DNA of 64,000 nt from Cinclus cinclus (lineage: Eukaryota; Chordata; Aves; Passeriformes; Cinclidae): NCBI RefSeq assembly GCF_963662255.1, contig NC_085051.1, positions 56,937,101 through 57,001,100 of the forward strand, given 5' to 3'. The position numbers were made by a program, and so were the translations under genes. The notes under the pieces were generated by a model. The model did not search any database, had not been told where the DNA came from, and saw only the letters and a program-made list of their open reading frames with translations. This document shows positions 37,801 through 49,720 of this stretch, piece by piece; position 1 is the stretch's first letter; each line of letters opens with the position of its first letter.

Positions 37801-39387
37801 AAGATAAAATCCATCAAATTTCTCAACACCTGAGGTAGAAAGGGGAAAGGTCACAACTTTCTCCTACTCCAACCATTTCTGTCAGATACTGAAGAGCCAA
37901 ATACCATCCTTTTAACAACAGTTTAAGTCCTGGTGGTGCGGCAAAAGGCAATCTGATGGACAATTTCAGTTATTTATGATGCTTGATCATAAATAATGAG
38001 CACTGTAAAACTAAAAAAAGAAGGATGCTGGAGTGAGATGTGATCAGCATCTCGATGCCAGGAAGATGGGGTTCCACAACACAGTGGCAGAGACACAAAC
38101 CAACAACCAGCTCTGCAAAGGGCTCAATTTACAGGCACCTTCCTTCCCTTCGACACCAGGCATTGAAAAGACCTTTACTGGTCTTTACTGCACTGGGGAC
38201 AGCTGGAACCCTAAAAAGTGGACGGTGGAAGTTTCAGGAAGGCCCGGAGTGCTGGCTGTCACCCAGGCTGCCATTCTGGCGTCACGTTTCTGCAGCGCTG
38301 CTGCCGCATCTCTCCTGAAGTGACAGAGGGAAGGAGTTGCACACGAGATCCTGCACTCCAAACACATCCCACACATCTCCACCTTTCCAACCAAACACAG
38401 CAAAGCCCCCCTGGGTGCTGAGCACATCCTACACCATTGCTTCTACAGAAAAGGAGAGCAACGTACGGGGACGGCAGGAGCAGGGGCAGAAACAAAAACC
38501 AGACTTATCCCACTGCACAGCAGCCACACTGCTTGGGAAAGTGCAAGGGCAACTCTGCAAAACCCACAGAAGTAACGTGTACCTGCACTCCACAGAAGTC
38601 CAGACATCAAGAAGAGTAAACTGCTCCAAAGCACCCGAATTCTCAGTCTTTTTAGTGACTTTAAAGCCTTGAGCTAAGTGCATTGCACACAACACAACCC
38701 CCATATGCATCACAATGAACTAATTTATGTGCAGGACCAAGTTATCAGCAATATTTCTAGCAAAACCTAAGATTTCAAATGGCATATCTCAGGGGCATGC
38801 CAGTATTTAGAAGCGCAGTTCCCAACACAGCTCACATCCCCATTTAAAGTGTTAATCCCATTACTCATCCTTAGTGAGGATACAAAAAGGAGAAATTAAA
38901 TCCAGCAACTTCCAACCTTGGCATGGGCTGTAACACCACGGGGAAGCCTAAGCACCTCAGCTCTGATAATTCTTCCCTGATGTGGAATTAATCACAGTGA
39001 CTTCCTTCTTCCTCCCCTCACTTCCTCACCCAGCAGTTTCTTAGCACTGAAATTATTAAGGACAAATGTTTACACCCAACCAGGATTAATCCACCGCATC
39101 CCCTCTCCAGTGTGCAAGATGATCTGCCCAATGATTTGAGACAGGAGGATGAAAAGCAAACTATCAAATATATGAGCAGCAGCTCACAGGAGAGAACCTG
39201 CCTGGGACACAGGGAAACACGAAAAGAATGGTTTAAAAGTAACTTAGCCAACATACTCCCTTCTCCCATTCCCTGCCAACCACTTATGGGATTGCTCCAT
39301 ATCCCTGGTACACACATCCCAGAACATCACACAAAAGCAGCAGTAGTTTCTGGCTGCATAGTCAATTAGATGTTTCCAAAGGTAAAA

Positions 39388-39419
39388 TAAAAAAAATAAA
39401 ATAAAAAAAAAAAAAAAAA
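39388..39419. repeat. A-rich tract (AAATA and poly-A)
   Basis: A run of AAAATAAAAT units passes into an uninterrupted A run. It is low-complexity sequence in intron 1. Confidence 0.8.
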
Positions 39420-41262
39420 GGAGTGCCAAGGCATGCACTCCCCCAGCATTCCTGAAGGTATGATGCTTGCTCCTGGTGTCCAGATGTTAATACTCATGTC
39501 TCTGCTCCAATCCCACGAGGTCCAGTGCTGGGAGGCACAATCAAGTCTTCAGGCAGCAAAAAGAATGTAGGTTGCAGCTGACAACACCCAGAAAGGACAC
39601 GCCACTGCCAACATTTGCTTTGCCAAGTTAGATCATATCCTATTTGTAGGGTGGGTTTTGTTTATGGGTTTGGTTTTCTGTTTGAGTTTTTTTTTCTTTT
39701 TTGTTTTCTGTTGGGTGTTTTTTTGTGGGGATGATGGAAGAGTACAATAAAATTATTTCTGTGAAACAGCAATTAGATAAAACAGTGCCAAGGTGAAGTT
39801 TTTCCATGGGGAAGGACAGTGGGTTGGGTATCAGTACCAAAAACAATAAGGAAAAAAATTGTCCTGAAATCCTGAGGCCAAGCATTACAATAAGAGACAG
39901 ACTGTCCAAGACCAAGCAATTTTTAGTCCCATCAAGTCTATGATTACAGTTTTCCTCGTCTACCTCATGAGAGAGATGATCTCACTACCCACTTGTGACC
40001 ATGAAGTCACAGCTGTGACTCCAGCAATTAGGCTGAGCCAGGAAGGAGCTGAACAGCTCCTTGGCCTCCAGCCTTCCCGAGCCACGGGATGCTGACAAGG
40101 TGCCATGTCACTGGGATGTGCTGTCCAGCTGACCCAGCCACCTGCGTCCCTCTAAAGGACAGGAGGCTCTCCAGGGTTTTGTGTGCAGCTGTAAGCTGAC
40201 AGGCAGCTTGCTGGCACCTACCAGCAGCACACTGTCACATATTTCCCCTTTTTAGTATTTCTTTTTCCCTTTCCAAAGTGTGGTTTCAAGATGAGGAACG
40301 AACGTGACCAAGATTTACTTTGGATTAAATAAACCAGAGGGTGGGGACACACAGAAAGGGTATGTAGAGGAAAAGGTCAGAACATGGTTGGACTGGTTTT
40401 GCTCACAGGTCGATCCAGAGCAGAACTTGGTGCTGACCACATTTCCCACTCAAAACTCAGCATCACCCACAAACCTGCAGATAACCCTTCTGTTCTTCAA
40501 ACAAAGCTTTTGCTGAGGATTGCCACAAGCCCCAGCACATAGCAATCCTGGGTAAGCCTAAAGCAGGACAGGCTCACTTACAAAGCCAGCCATATTTAGG
40601 ACAAGTCACGTTCCCTCCTTGACAAATGTTTTGTTTCTTTGTGAATGGAAGGCCTGGCATTTTATCTGTGCCAGAGTGTTGCATGTGTTTTATATACAAA
40701 CACACGTGCTGTTAACTCCAGCACATTAATGTGTTTAAAGTATAAATTCCCTGCTGGAGAAAAGCACATTCCCCACCTGGGTGGCACTGCTAATGTGGAC
40801 CTCATGCTCCTCTTCCTGCTGACAAAAATCCCTTGCTGTAGGGGGGACACATTCCCGTAATTCCCAAAGCAAGATTTTATTCGCTCTGGGAAAAGCCACA
40901 TCAGTTTTAGTCTTCTACCTTAATTCTCACCAGCTAAGGACAGAAATCCCTTGGACAGCATTTATTTCCTCTGAAAATAAAGGCACATCACTTGCCTTCT
41001 TTAAGATTTACCAAGCCCTATAATACAATCCAAGAAGCCACTCATTTCCTGTCCTCTCAGCAACCACCTTGGAGGGAAGTAAATTAAGAGATCCAGTTCC
41101 TTTTAATGACTGCCCCACATTCAATGAAGAGAAATATTACAAACGCAGTACCCTAGGAAAGATAATAAAACACTGAACACTGTTCAACTCCTAAGGCACA
41201 TTACATTGAAAGAGCCTGAGACAAGATTACAGTAGCAAGGAGTTTGATGGGACGACAAAATA

Positions 41263-41388
41263 AATCATAAAATGGTTTTGTTTGGAAGGGACCTTAAAGA
41301 TCATCCAATTCCAACCCCATGCCATGGGCAGGGACACCTTCCACTAGACCAGGCTGCTCCAAGCCCTGTCAAGCCTGGCCTTGAACAA
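41263..41388 (-). mobile_element. CR1 LINE 3' fragment
   Basis: Reverse-complement CR1: AATCATAAAATGGTTTTGTT, TGGAAGGGACCTTAAAGATC, CATGCCATGGGCAGGGACAC, CTTCCACTAGACCAGGCTGC and CTGGCCTTGAACA. Confidence 0.93.
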
Positions 41389-41530
41389 TTGATCCCAAAC
41401 TGGAGCTGCTGGCTAGGTCATGGCTGCACCACAAACTGCAACTTTTCATGATTCTAAAAAACTCCTCTTGCGGCCCAGCAGAGTTTGAAAGGCTTCTGGG
41501 GCATTACCACAGAGAGCAACATGAAACAGG

Positions 41531-41588
41531 GGGGGTGGTTTCAGATACAGAGACAGAACGGGGGTGGTTTCAGATACAGAGACAGAAC
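41531..41588. repeat. 29-bp tandem duplication
   Basis: The unit GGGGGTGGTTTCAGATACAG followed by AGACAGAAC occurs twice in a row with a period of exactly 29 bp. Confidence 0.93.
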
Positions 41589-41950
41589 AAGTACTGACCC
41601 ACTGGAAAATTCACAGCGAGAGATGGAAAGATCTGGTGCTCTTCAAACACCTACATGTTCTGGCTGTGGCTTTGATGCAAGCCACAACACTGTCTATTGT
41701 AAAGAGCACTGTTCCTGTGGAAACACTTGCTTAATATTGTCAGAGATGGAGCAAGAAGAAATGCTATAGGTGTAGAGAATTTTGCAGCTACCCATTAACT
41801 GGCTAAAAGATATATAGATATATTTTTTTTAAAAATCCTTCTTTTATTGTTGACAGTGAAAAACATTATTGGGCACTGAAACAGCATATTTTTATGCAGC
41901 TGGAATGATTGGGAAAAAGAAAAAAAGAATGAAACAGCAAGCCCAAATTC

Positions 41951-42090
41951 CACAGAGTCATAGATTGGTTGGGAATGGACCTTAAATATCACCTCATGCC
42001 TATCCCGCTGCCACAGACAGGGATACTTTACCTACACCAGGTTGCTCCAAGCCCCATCCAACCTGACCTTGAACACTTCCAGAGATGAGA
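41951..42090 (-). mobile_element. CR1 LINE 3' fragment
   Basis: Reverse-complement CR1: CACAGAGTCATAGATTGGTT, GGGAATGGACCTTAAATATC, AGGTTGCTCCAAGCCCCATC and CAACCTGACCTTGAACACTT. It lies 560 bp from another CR1 fragment of the same orientation (41263-41388), possibly a separate insertion, because both begin at the 3' end. Confidence 0.9.
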
Positions 42091-43059
42091 GATCTGCAAA
42101 TCAAACTTCTTATGACCAGAACTAGTAACATAAAAAGACAGTTTAGTCAACCTAGAAATGTACCACAAAACTTATACTGAGAAAACACTGATGAGCTTTT
42201 TTGAGGTCACAAAGATGTTTTCAGAGCAATCTTTGAGAAGCCAAACACAGGGACACCAAGGGCTGCTTAAAACCTGCAAGCTCAGTTACTGTTTTCTCAC
42301 CTAATGTTCATGTTCAAAACAGGAACAGGCGCCTCAAAAATGTTACTAAAATAAGAAGTGCATTGCTTAAAAACAATGAGCACTGCATACGCATTGCTGA
42401 GGCAAGTCTCTTTGCATTAAGCTTATTAATATATAGCAATAACACCAATGACCTCGTATTAATCACAGACCCAACTTTCTCCATGGCAAAGGGAAATTAC
42501 AAACTTGCAAGAGCATACCAGAAACCTTATGAGATCACATCCACATAAGCCAAAACATCTGACAACTTGAATGATCTTTGCTTCTCTTTGAAGAAATCCA
42601 CTCAGATCCAGCAATATTATTCTTGATTAAAATTATAAACATGCAGCTCTAAAATTAATCAAGCGATGATTTTAGATATAGCTTCAATTCTCTGTTCTAA
42701 GCTCCTCCTGAAAACTTCTGAAGCTTTTAATTCTAAGAATTTTAACCAAGATAGCACTAACGAGAAAGAACATCATCAGCCAAAAGGGTTTCTCATTGCT
42801 AGACACAGCACCAAGCAAGAACCAAAATGAGAGTGTGCCGTGTGCCGTCCGTGCCACGGCACGCAGGCGTTCACAGGCAGCTCCACACCACAGCATGAAC
42901 ACCCTGCTCTCCTGCAGATGTGCAGCCACACACAGCAGCTCTCACCCAGGAGAGGAGAGCAGCCAGCAGCACCCCTACAGCAGAGCACAGGTAACCTCGG
43001 AGCAGGGCTTGGTACGTGTCCGACAGGAAACTGCTGGGAAAGCACAGGGTTGATGATGG

Positions 43060-43281
43060 GAGGGTAAATATTAGAGATTAGGAAGAAAGTCTTCCCTGCG
43101 AGGGTGTGAGGCACAGGCATAGGTTACCCAGAGAAGCTGTGGCTGCTCCATCCCTGGAAGCGTTCCAGAGCAGAACACTAGAGCAGCCTGGTCTGGTGGA
43201 AGGTGACCCTGCCCATGGCAGGGATTGGAACTTTGATGATATTTAAGGTCCCTTCCAACCCAAACCGCTCTGTGATTCTAC
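43060..43281 (+). mobile_element. CR1 LINE 3' fragment
   Basis: Plus-strand CR1: GGAAGAAAGTCTTCCCTGCG, GTTACCCAGAGAAGCTGTGG, CCATCCCTGGAAGCGTTCCA, TTTAAGGTCCCTTCCAACCC and a partial tail CTGTGATTCTA. Confidence 0.93.
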
Positions 43282-46200
43282 AAACTGATAAATCATTAAC
43301 CGAGTTCTTTGGCAGATACAAAGTACAGGGCAAAGCCATCCTGGCATCAAGCTTTGACCAAAAGTAAATTAAGGGCCCCAGGCTGCCCCAAAACTCCGCT
43401 CCCGCCTCTTCTTCCGGCCACCACCACTCTGCAAAGGCAGCACAATGGATGGCTGCTTTCACACGACTCCAAAACCACAGCAAACAGCCCCCCACACTGA
43501 CTTTGACTGATGGTTTCTTTAGCAAGCTTAGCTGTGAAATCGGGTAGGGAGAAGCAGAGACACAAGCAGGAAGCTCTTTATCTCTCCCGCTGCACAACGA
43601 CTGCCCATGGGGCAGTGGAGGGCAAAAACCTGCTGGGTGCCCTCCTAGACCTGCCCTGGTCAAACTGCTACAGCACACAGCTCCCAGGCCTGCTGAAAAA
43701 GTGCTCCACCACATTCAAACACAAAACTCATTCCTCCACTGGATGACTCCATAAGTATTATATTAGCCCAGATGCAAAGTGTCATACTAGCACATGAACC
43801 TGTTTTGTCTACAAGGGGCTGAAAAACACTTTGTGAGGATGTGCAGCATAGCCTGATTTTTGATGCTTTATTCCTGATCCTCTAGAATCCAGGAATCTGC
43901 TCTTCATTTCAACACTCACCCCCAGAGGATGACAAGCCCTAAGGATGTGGATACAGTGAGTCTGTAGAGACAGCTCCTTAACAATAAATTGGGGGGGTTC
44001 CACTGTCCTTTTAGGTAGAGCTGAAGATCTCAGCCTCAACCTGTGTGGATGCACCAAAGAAACTTTTATCTATTCCTGTACCATTTATTTTGCCTACATC
44101 ATACCCTTTTTGTGCCTCAAAAGGAAAGAATAAAGCTCTGCTGTCTGGGCTCATTAGAACAGCTCTAGACCTTGCTCATTTCTGGGACATGAGCAAAACA
44201 AATTTGAAGATCTAGGTTTTAATAAACCGTTCAGCAAGAGGAAAGCAGAACATGTTCCTTTCCAGAATCAAGGAAACAGGAAAACACCATGTCTATTGGC
44301 AAGACAGGCTAGATGTTACTCAAATCAATTATTTCAAAGCGTGGTCAAAATGAGTTACTATCATTAGGTATTGATAGGATTATTTTAACAGGGGTTAATT
44401 TTTGAGAGTAAAATGGCTTATCTTTTCCACCCAGCTCTGCTCCATTCTAAGCTGTTCTCAGCTTAGATTAGAGTAGATACTAAATGACCACAGTTACATC
44501 CCATTACATTCAAGACTAAATAAACCATCATTTCTTCTTAGCTGGCACATCAGGTGTTCCTTGTAAAAACAAGGGACAAACTTCTATACAAGGAAACTGC
44601 TTTAAGGGTCATTTTCAACAATCTCCAATAAATCACCCTCCCTCACAAGCCAGTCTTGTGAGCAGTTCTTGGGAAGTACCCAAAGCTGACTTTTTTTCTG
44701 CTACTGAGTAAACAGATAATGAAGTGATAAATGTGGGGCTCAGTGTAGAAAACTGATTATTAGCAGCAATACTCCCACCAAGCCCCATTAGGAGATGGAG
44801 GCTCACCCTACACAAAGCTCTGTAGCTTTTGTATTAAGTGTGTTCCAACGAGCAGCTTTGACAAGAAATCCAACCATGGATTTGGACTGCACGGGAACAC
44901 TTTCCTCACACGGTTATATTTTCTTCCAGGCTCAGGGGCAAACTGCCTTAGAGAATAAATTTTCACTGAATATATTAATGTGAGATGCCTCAGTCTGTGA
45001 ATGACCTAGATAATAAACTCATTGACAGAAGCCAATTCCTTCCTCTTTCTCAGAGCACCATGGGCACTCGCTGTGCTCAATAAATAATGTACAACCCAGC
45101 CATCATTATCAACTCTCGTTGCATGCAAGAAGGGGGAAGGAGATGTGTCCAGTTCTTCTCCCAATTAGCCAGTGCAAAGCTGGCAGCATAATTCCATGGT
45201 AGCCATGGGGAATCCACTGACGTAAACCTCACAAAGAAACAGCAGAAGCAAACACCATGCTCCTGTTCTGTTGGAATCTCACAGAAGACTCAAGCAAACA
45301 TTTTTAAAACAAGTGAGAAAGGAAGAAGGAAACTTTCACATTGGTGTTATTAAAAACTGATGTCAGTAAGAAGTGAGGTATGGAGAGCTTCATGGGTGTG
45401 CCAGCTTACATGTGGGGGAACAATAACATTTAGAGCATGAAAAATTTTAAAAGATTTGAAGGATAAGAGATAGAAGAAAACATGCAGTAAATCAATCACA
45501 AATTTCACTACTTGGAACTCTATTTTTCCTCTGCTTTTCAGTCCTGGGGAAAAGGCCAACAAGCTGTACATCCCTGTTAACCAAGAAAGCAAATGCAGGA
45601 ATTCAAACAGGATAAGCTAGTCTTTCATTAGTCATTCCTGATTTAGACAACCTTTGTTATTCTGAAGGAGCAAAGCCCAGATGAATACATTTAGCATGGG
45701 ATGAGCACACTGACCAGTCTAGGTGGAGAGAACCCCTCTAGGAACTAACTCACACATTGACAAGTCAGCTCCAATGCTATCAGAGACAGCACTGACTTGC
45801 AACTGTTTTGTCAGATAAAAGCACTTTTGAAGCATTCCATGTTGACTTTTACTGTCACAGTTAAACTGTCATCCTCTTTCCCATCCTGACTGTGGAGCCA
45901 GCCAGCTCCAGAGAGCTCCTACAATCCTAAATAGTCCCCCTGACAGTGCACCTCTGACTCACACCCACAGCACTCAGCACCACTACAACTGGTCCTGCTT
46001 GAACCTCCTACAGCATCTATAAAGCTGTGAATGATGGCAGACATTTTTCTATCCAAAAATGACAAACGGATTCCCAAACTAAAACACACTGCTATCATAG
46101 GAAGTTCAGGACACTAAATTTAGCAAGTGGAGATGTACAAACATTTCAATTTCCAAGGGATGTCTTGCTTACATGACAGAGTAAAATTAAATGTACTCAT

Positions 46201-46793
46201 GAGAAAAAATGCAAAAGACCATGCTATGCTAAAATGCAGACTAATGACAAGGAATTAAAAAAAAAAAAAGAAACAAGCAAAGGCAAAACAGAAACCACAG
46301 AGCGGGCCAGAGAGTGAGAGAGAGCTAGAAACCAGAGGTGCTGTATGTAGAGAGGTATGAGCTGCTTTTTCACACCAAATAAGACCAGCTGGCAAGTCAA
46401 AATCCTGTCTCTGAGAATAGCTAATATAGACTACATGAGAGAAAGGCAGGAAAAACACCACAGTGTCAGATATGGAGGTACCACCTCAAACCTCTCCTCA
46501 GCCCCTGGATGCACATCATCAGATAATCTGTCACTGTGACTCTTACTATTAGATGTAAAGGTCCTGGGACAGCAGAGACTCATATCCTGCCCCTACTCGC
46601 CTCATTCTGAGAGATTACTGGGCTCTACTGATCTGTTAAGTGATTTCACACTGCAAATCATTGTACCAATCTTTTTTAAACATACAGCAGACATGCAACA
46701 CTCATACAGCAAACCGCATATTTAGAAATGTGTCTTGCATGAATGCATTTTCCTTCTCCCCCCATTTTTGACAGAAATAACTATACTGCAATA

Positions 46794-46799
<6 letters not shown>

Positions 46800-46836
<37 letters not shown>
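46800..46836 (+). repeat. A37 homopolymer preceded by a polyadenylation-like signal
   Basis: An uninterrupted run of 37 A follows CTGCAATAAAAAGT, so an AATAAA hexamer lies a few bases before the run. That is the arrangement left by a retroposed polyadenylated RNA, but a simple A-run expansion is also possible. Confidence 0.9.
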
Positions 46837-46839
<3 letters not shown>

Positions 46840-47591
46840 AGAAAATCCACTAAGGCCTAAATAGCATTCTTATGTTGGTTAAAAAAAATAGATTATTTAT
46901 TCTATCTCCCAATCCACAAACTGAAGTCAGCTACCAAAGCTGCCCAACTTGTGCTTCTGCACCAGTACTTCATCTCCTGCCTATTCCACAGAAAGGAGAT
47001 CCCTCCTGGAAGGAGTCTGGAGAGCTGCCACCGCATCACTGATACAAATACAACCAACTCACTCATGAAACTCAATACTTACGAAACTGGGCAGGTGAAC
47101 ACCAAGAAAAAGTCCTTATGTAATGTCATCTAACAGTTTCATACCTCCCTCCCTCCATCTCTGCCAACATTTTTTTTGAACTGGCAAAGCTCCTGGGTAA
47201 GCATAGTCACAGCAGCTGGGTTTCAGTGCAGTGTGAGCTGTGCTGACCCAACGGGCAGGTCCACACCACATGACAGAGCACAGAAATTCCCATCCAGAAC
47301 CACGGAGGACCAGTCAACAGGTGAAAATCTTATCCCAGACCTGACATCCCAAACACCCTGTGGCTTTGTAGCCCAGCATTGCATCTTCCCCAGGATGGGC
47401 TTAATTGCTTTGCAATGTGGCACTCAGAGGAGACAGCCTGGGGTGTAACATCAATCTGTCTGACAGGACACAGCCATCCCATCTCTCTGCTGAATTTCAG
47501 AGCTGCATCTCTCCAACAGGACACAGAGCACCAGCGGGCTGAAGAGCACAAAGCTTTCTGGTGATGCAGGGGGTATCACAAGGAAGACTAG

Positions 47592-47642
47592 CTAAAAAAA
47601 AAAATAAAAGAAAAAGATAAAAAATAAAATAAAAAAAAAAAA
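47592..47642. repeat. A-rich AAAAT/AAAAG tract
   Basis: Imperfect AAAATAAAAG-type units end in an A run. It is low-complexity sequence in intron 1. Confidence 0.8.
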
Positions 47643-49230
47643 CCCTGGCAGTTACCAGAACAACTCTTGTGCTGCAACCTGCCCCAGATTGTTGGAGCCC
47701 CAGGACAGAGCAGCACAGGGAGCGGGGCCAGCAGCCGGTCAGACTGCTCCAGCAGCCCGCGGGATGGAGCTGGACATCGATCAGATCCCTCTGCTCTAGC
47801 ACAACAAGGGCACAAAAGGTCTTGCAGGGGCAGTGAAAAAGCAATTTTTTTCCATCACCTTGGGCCCAGGACAGACAGTGAATATCAAGAGCACAGGAGT
47901 TGCTGAGGGATGCTTGCTCCCAACACGGCATCGGGCTAACGCGACAAAAGCTGGCTCGCATCTGCTCATGGTGCTGGCTTCTAAATTAAAGCAGGATGGT
48001 TTCCTCAGCAATTGACCTCCCTAAGTGATGAGAACATCTCATGATATCAAAGCATACAAAAAATATCATCGGCATTGCAGAAATATAGTTGTTTGTCTGG
48101 CTTACCCTAAGTGGCTTAGCAATGTTAATTGGACGCTTCTGGATGCTCTTTATTTCAGATACATGTTTATCTTTGATATCCTTATTTTAAAGCAGGTCTT
48201 CCCCTCACAACCAGCCAGCAAAAGGGCATGGCTTGGGAGAGGAGCAGCCACGTGGTGATCTCCACCAGGACAGGGTGCTGGGTTGGTTATCCAGGACTCC
48301 AGCCTGGCTCCAGCATGGCCCCACAAATAGCACAGGGGTGGAGCAAGCAATCAGAGCACAGATTGCTCACTGTCTCCAGAAGAAATTAAATTTTCAGCGT
48401 GGTCTGATACGTCTTAACTGCATGCCTAAATAGGATGAAATCTGGGAGGCAAGAAGGTGCGATGGCTGATCCAGAATCCTTATAAAAGCTGCCAGTAACT
48501 CATTTCATGTGGTAACTCTGCTGTTCATCTTTTTCTCCATGGTTACACAAAAGGTCCCAGTTTCCTGGCTGTATTAGTAAAGCACAATTGCTAAAGCCTA
48601 AAACATCAAAGGAGCTTTGATAGTTTGTGAAGAAAGGGTGGGAGTCTTATTCACTTCAGTAAGGGATATGTTTTTCATATTGAATTACCCTGTAAATCAG
48701 TAGACTTTCTAATGGCATTTCAATAGCTCAAATGGCCCCCTTGACGATCTGTTCTGCAGAGTTTATTGCCTATAAGCTCAAAATGGCCAGAAACCAAATC
48801 ATTACTCAGAAAATACTCCAAACAGAAAGCCTCTGACAGCCTGGGTGAAATGTGCTTTACTAAAAGACCTGTGGTAAAAGCTAAATATAAACCACCAAGA
48901 GGGTGAGGCAAGGCCTGCAGAGCTGGGGACAGAGCTTCCTGGGGTGCTGGGCTCAGTGTTGCTGCGGTCACCCTGCTACCCCCTCCTCCTCCTCCTCACA
49001 GCCTCTCTGCAAAGAGCATCCCCAGGGCTGCGGGTGCAGCTCTGCAAACACCTTCTCCTGAGCTTCTAACGTGACCAACGCTGCCAAAGGCAACGTGGTC
49101 ATCAGCCCTTGGGTGCCCTCTTCTTCCTCCAACTGGTTCAGCAACAACACCATCAGCAGGAACGTAGAGGTACCCTTGGCATCAAAGTCAGCCAGCCCCC
49201 CACTGCAGCCAGCCACATCAACAAGGGCTT

Positions 49231-49720
49231 GATAGAATCACAGAACAGCTTGGGTTAGAAGGGACCTTAAAAACCACCTCATTCCACACCCTCTGCTATG
49301 CACAGGGACACCTTCCACCAGTCCAGGCTGCTCCAAGTCCAGCCTGATCTTGAACATTGCCCAGGATGAGGCATCCAAAGCTCCTGGGCAGCCTGTGCCA
49401 CCCTCATTGTAAAAAAACTTCCTGACATCCAATCTAAATCTCTCTCCCCTATCAGTTTAAAGCCATTACTCTTTTGCTGTCTCTCCACGCCTTTGTCAAA
49501 AATCCTTCTCCAGCTTCATTTTAGCCCCTTTAGGCACTGGAAGGTGCTATAAGGCTTCCCTTTTGTCTTCTCCAAGCTGAAAAACCCCAGCTCTCTCAGC
49601 CTGTCCTCACAGCAGAGGTGCTTCAGCCCTTTGAGCCCCTGCCAGTCTCCCTCCAAAAAGTCCATGTTCTTCTTTTACTGGGGGCCCCAGGGACAGATGC
49701 AGTACTCCAGAACATCATTC
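49231..49720 (-). mobile_element. Longest CR1 LINE fragment in the window
   Basis: Reverse-complement CR1 about 490 bp long, starting at its 3' tail: GATAGAATCACAGAACAGCT, AGAAGGGACCTTAAAAACCA, GGCTGCTCCAAGTCCAGCCT, TTTAAAGCCATTACTCTTTT, TTCTCCAAGCTGAAAAACCC, CTCTCAGCCTGTCCTCACAG and CAGATGCAGTACTCCAG. Sequence to the right of about 49720 is no longer recognisably CR1. Confidence 0.95.

Noticed and set aside
48965..49228. GC-richer stretch beside a CR1 copy that might be a retrocopy
   Set aside because: Translations in all frames looked plausible in places, but I could not match any to a known protein, and there is no poly-A tail.
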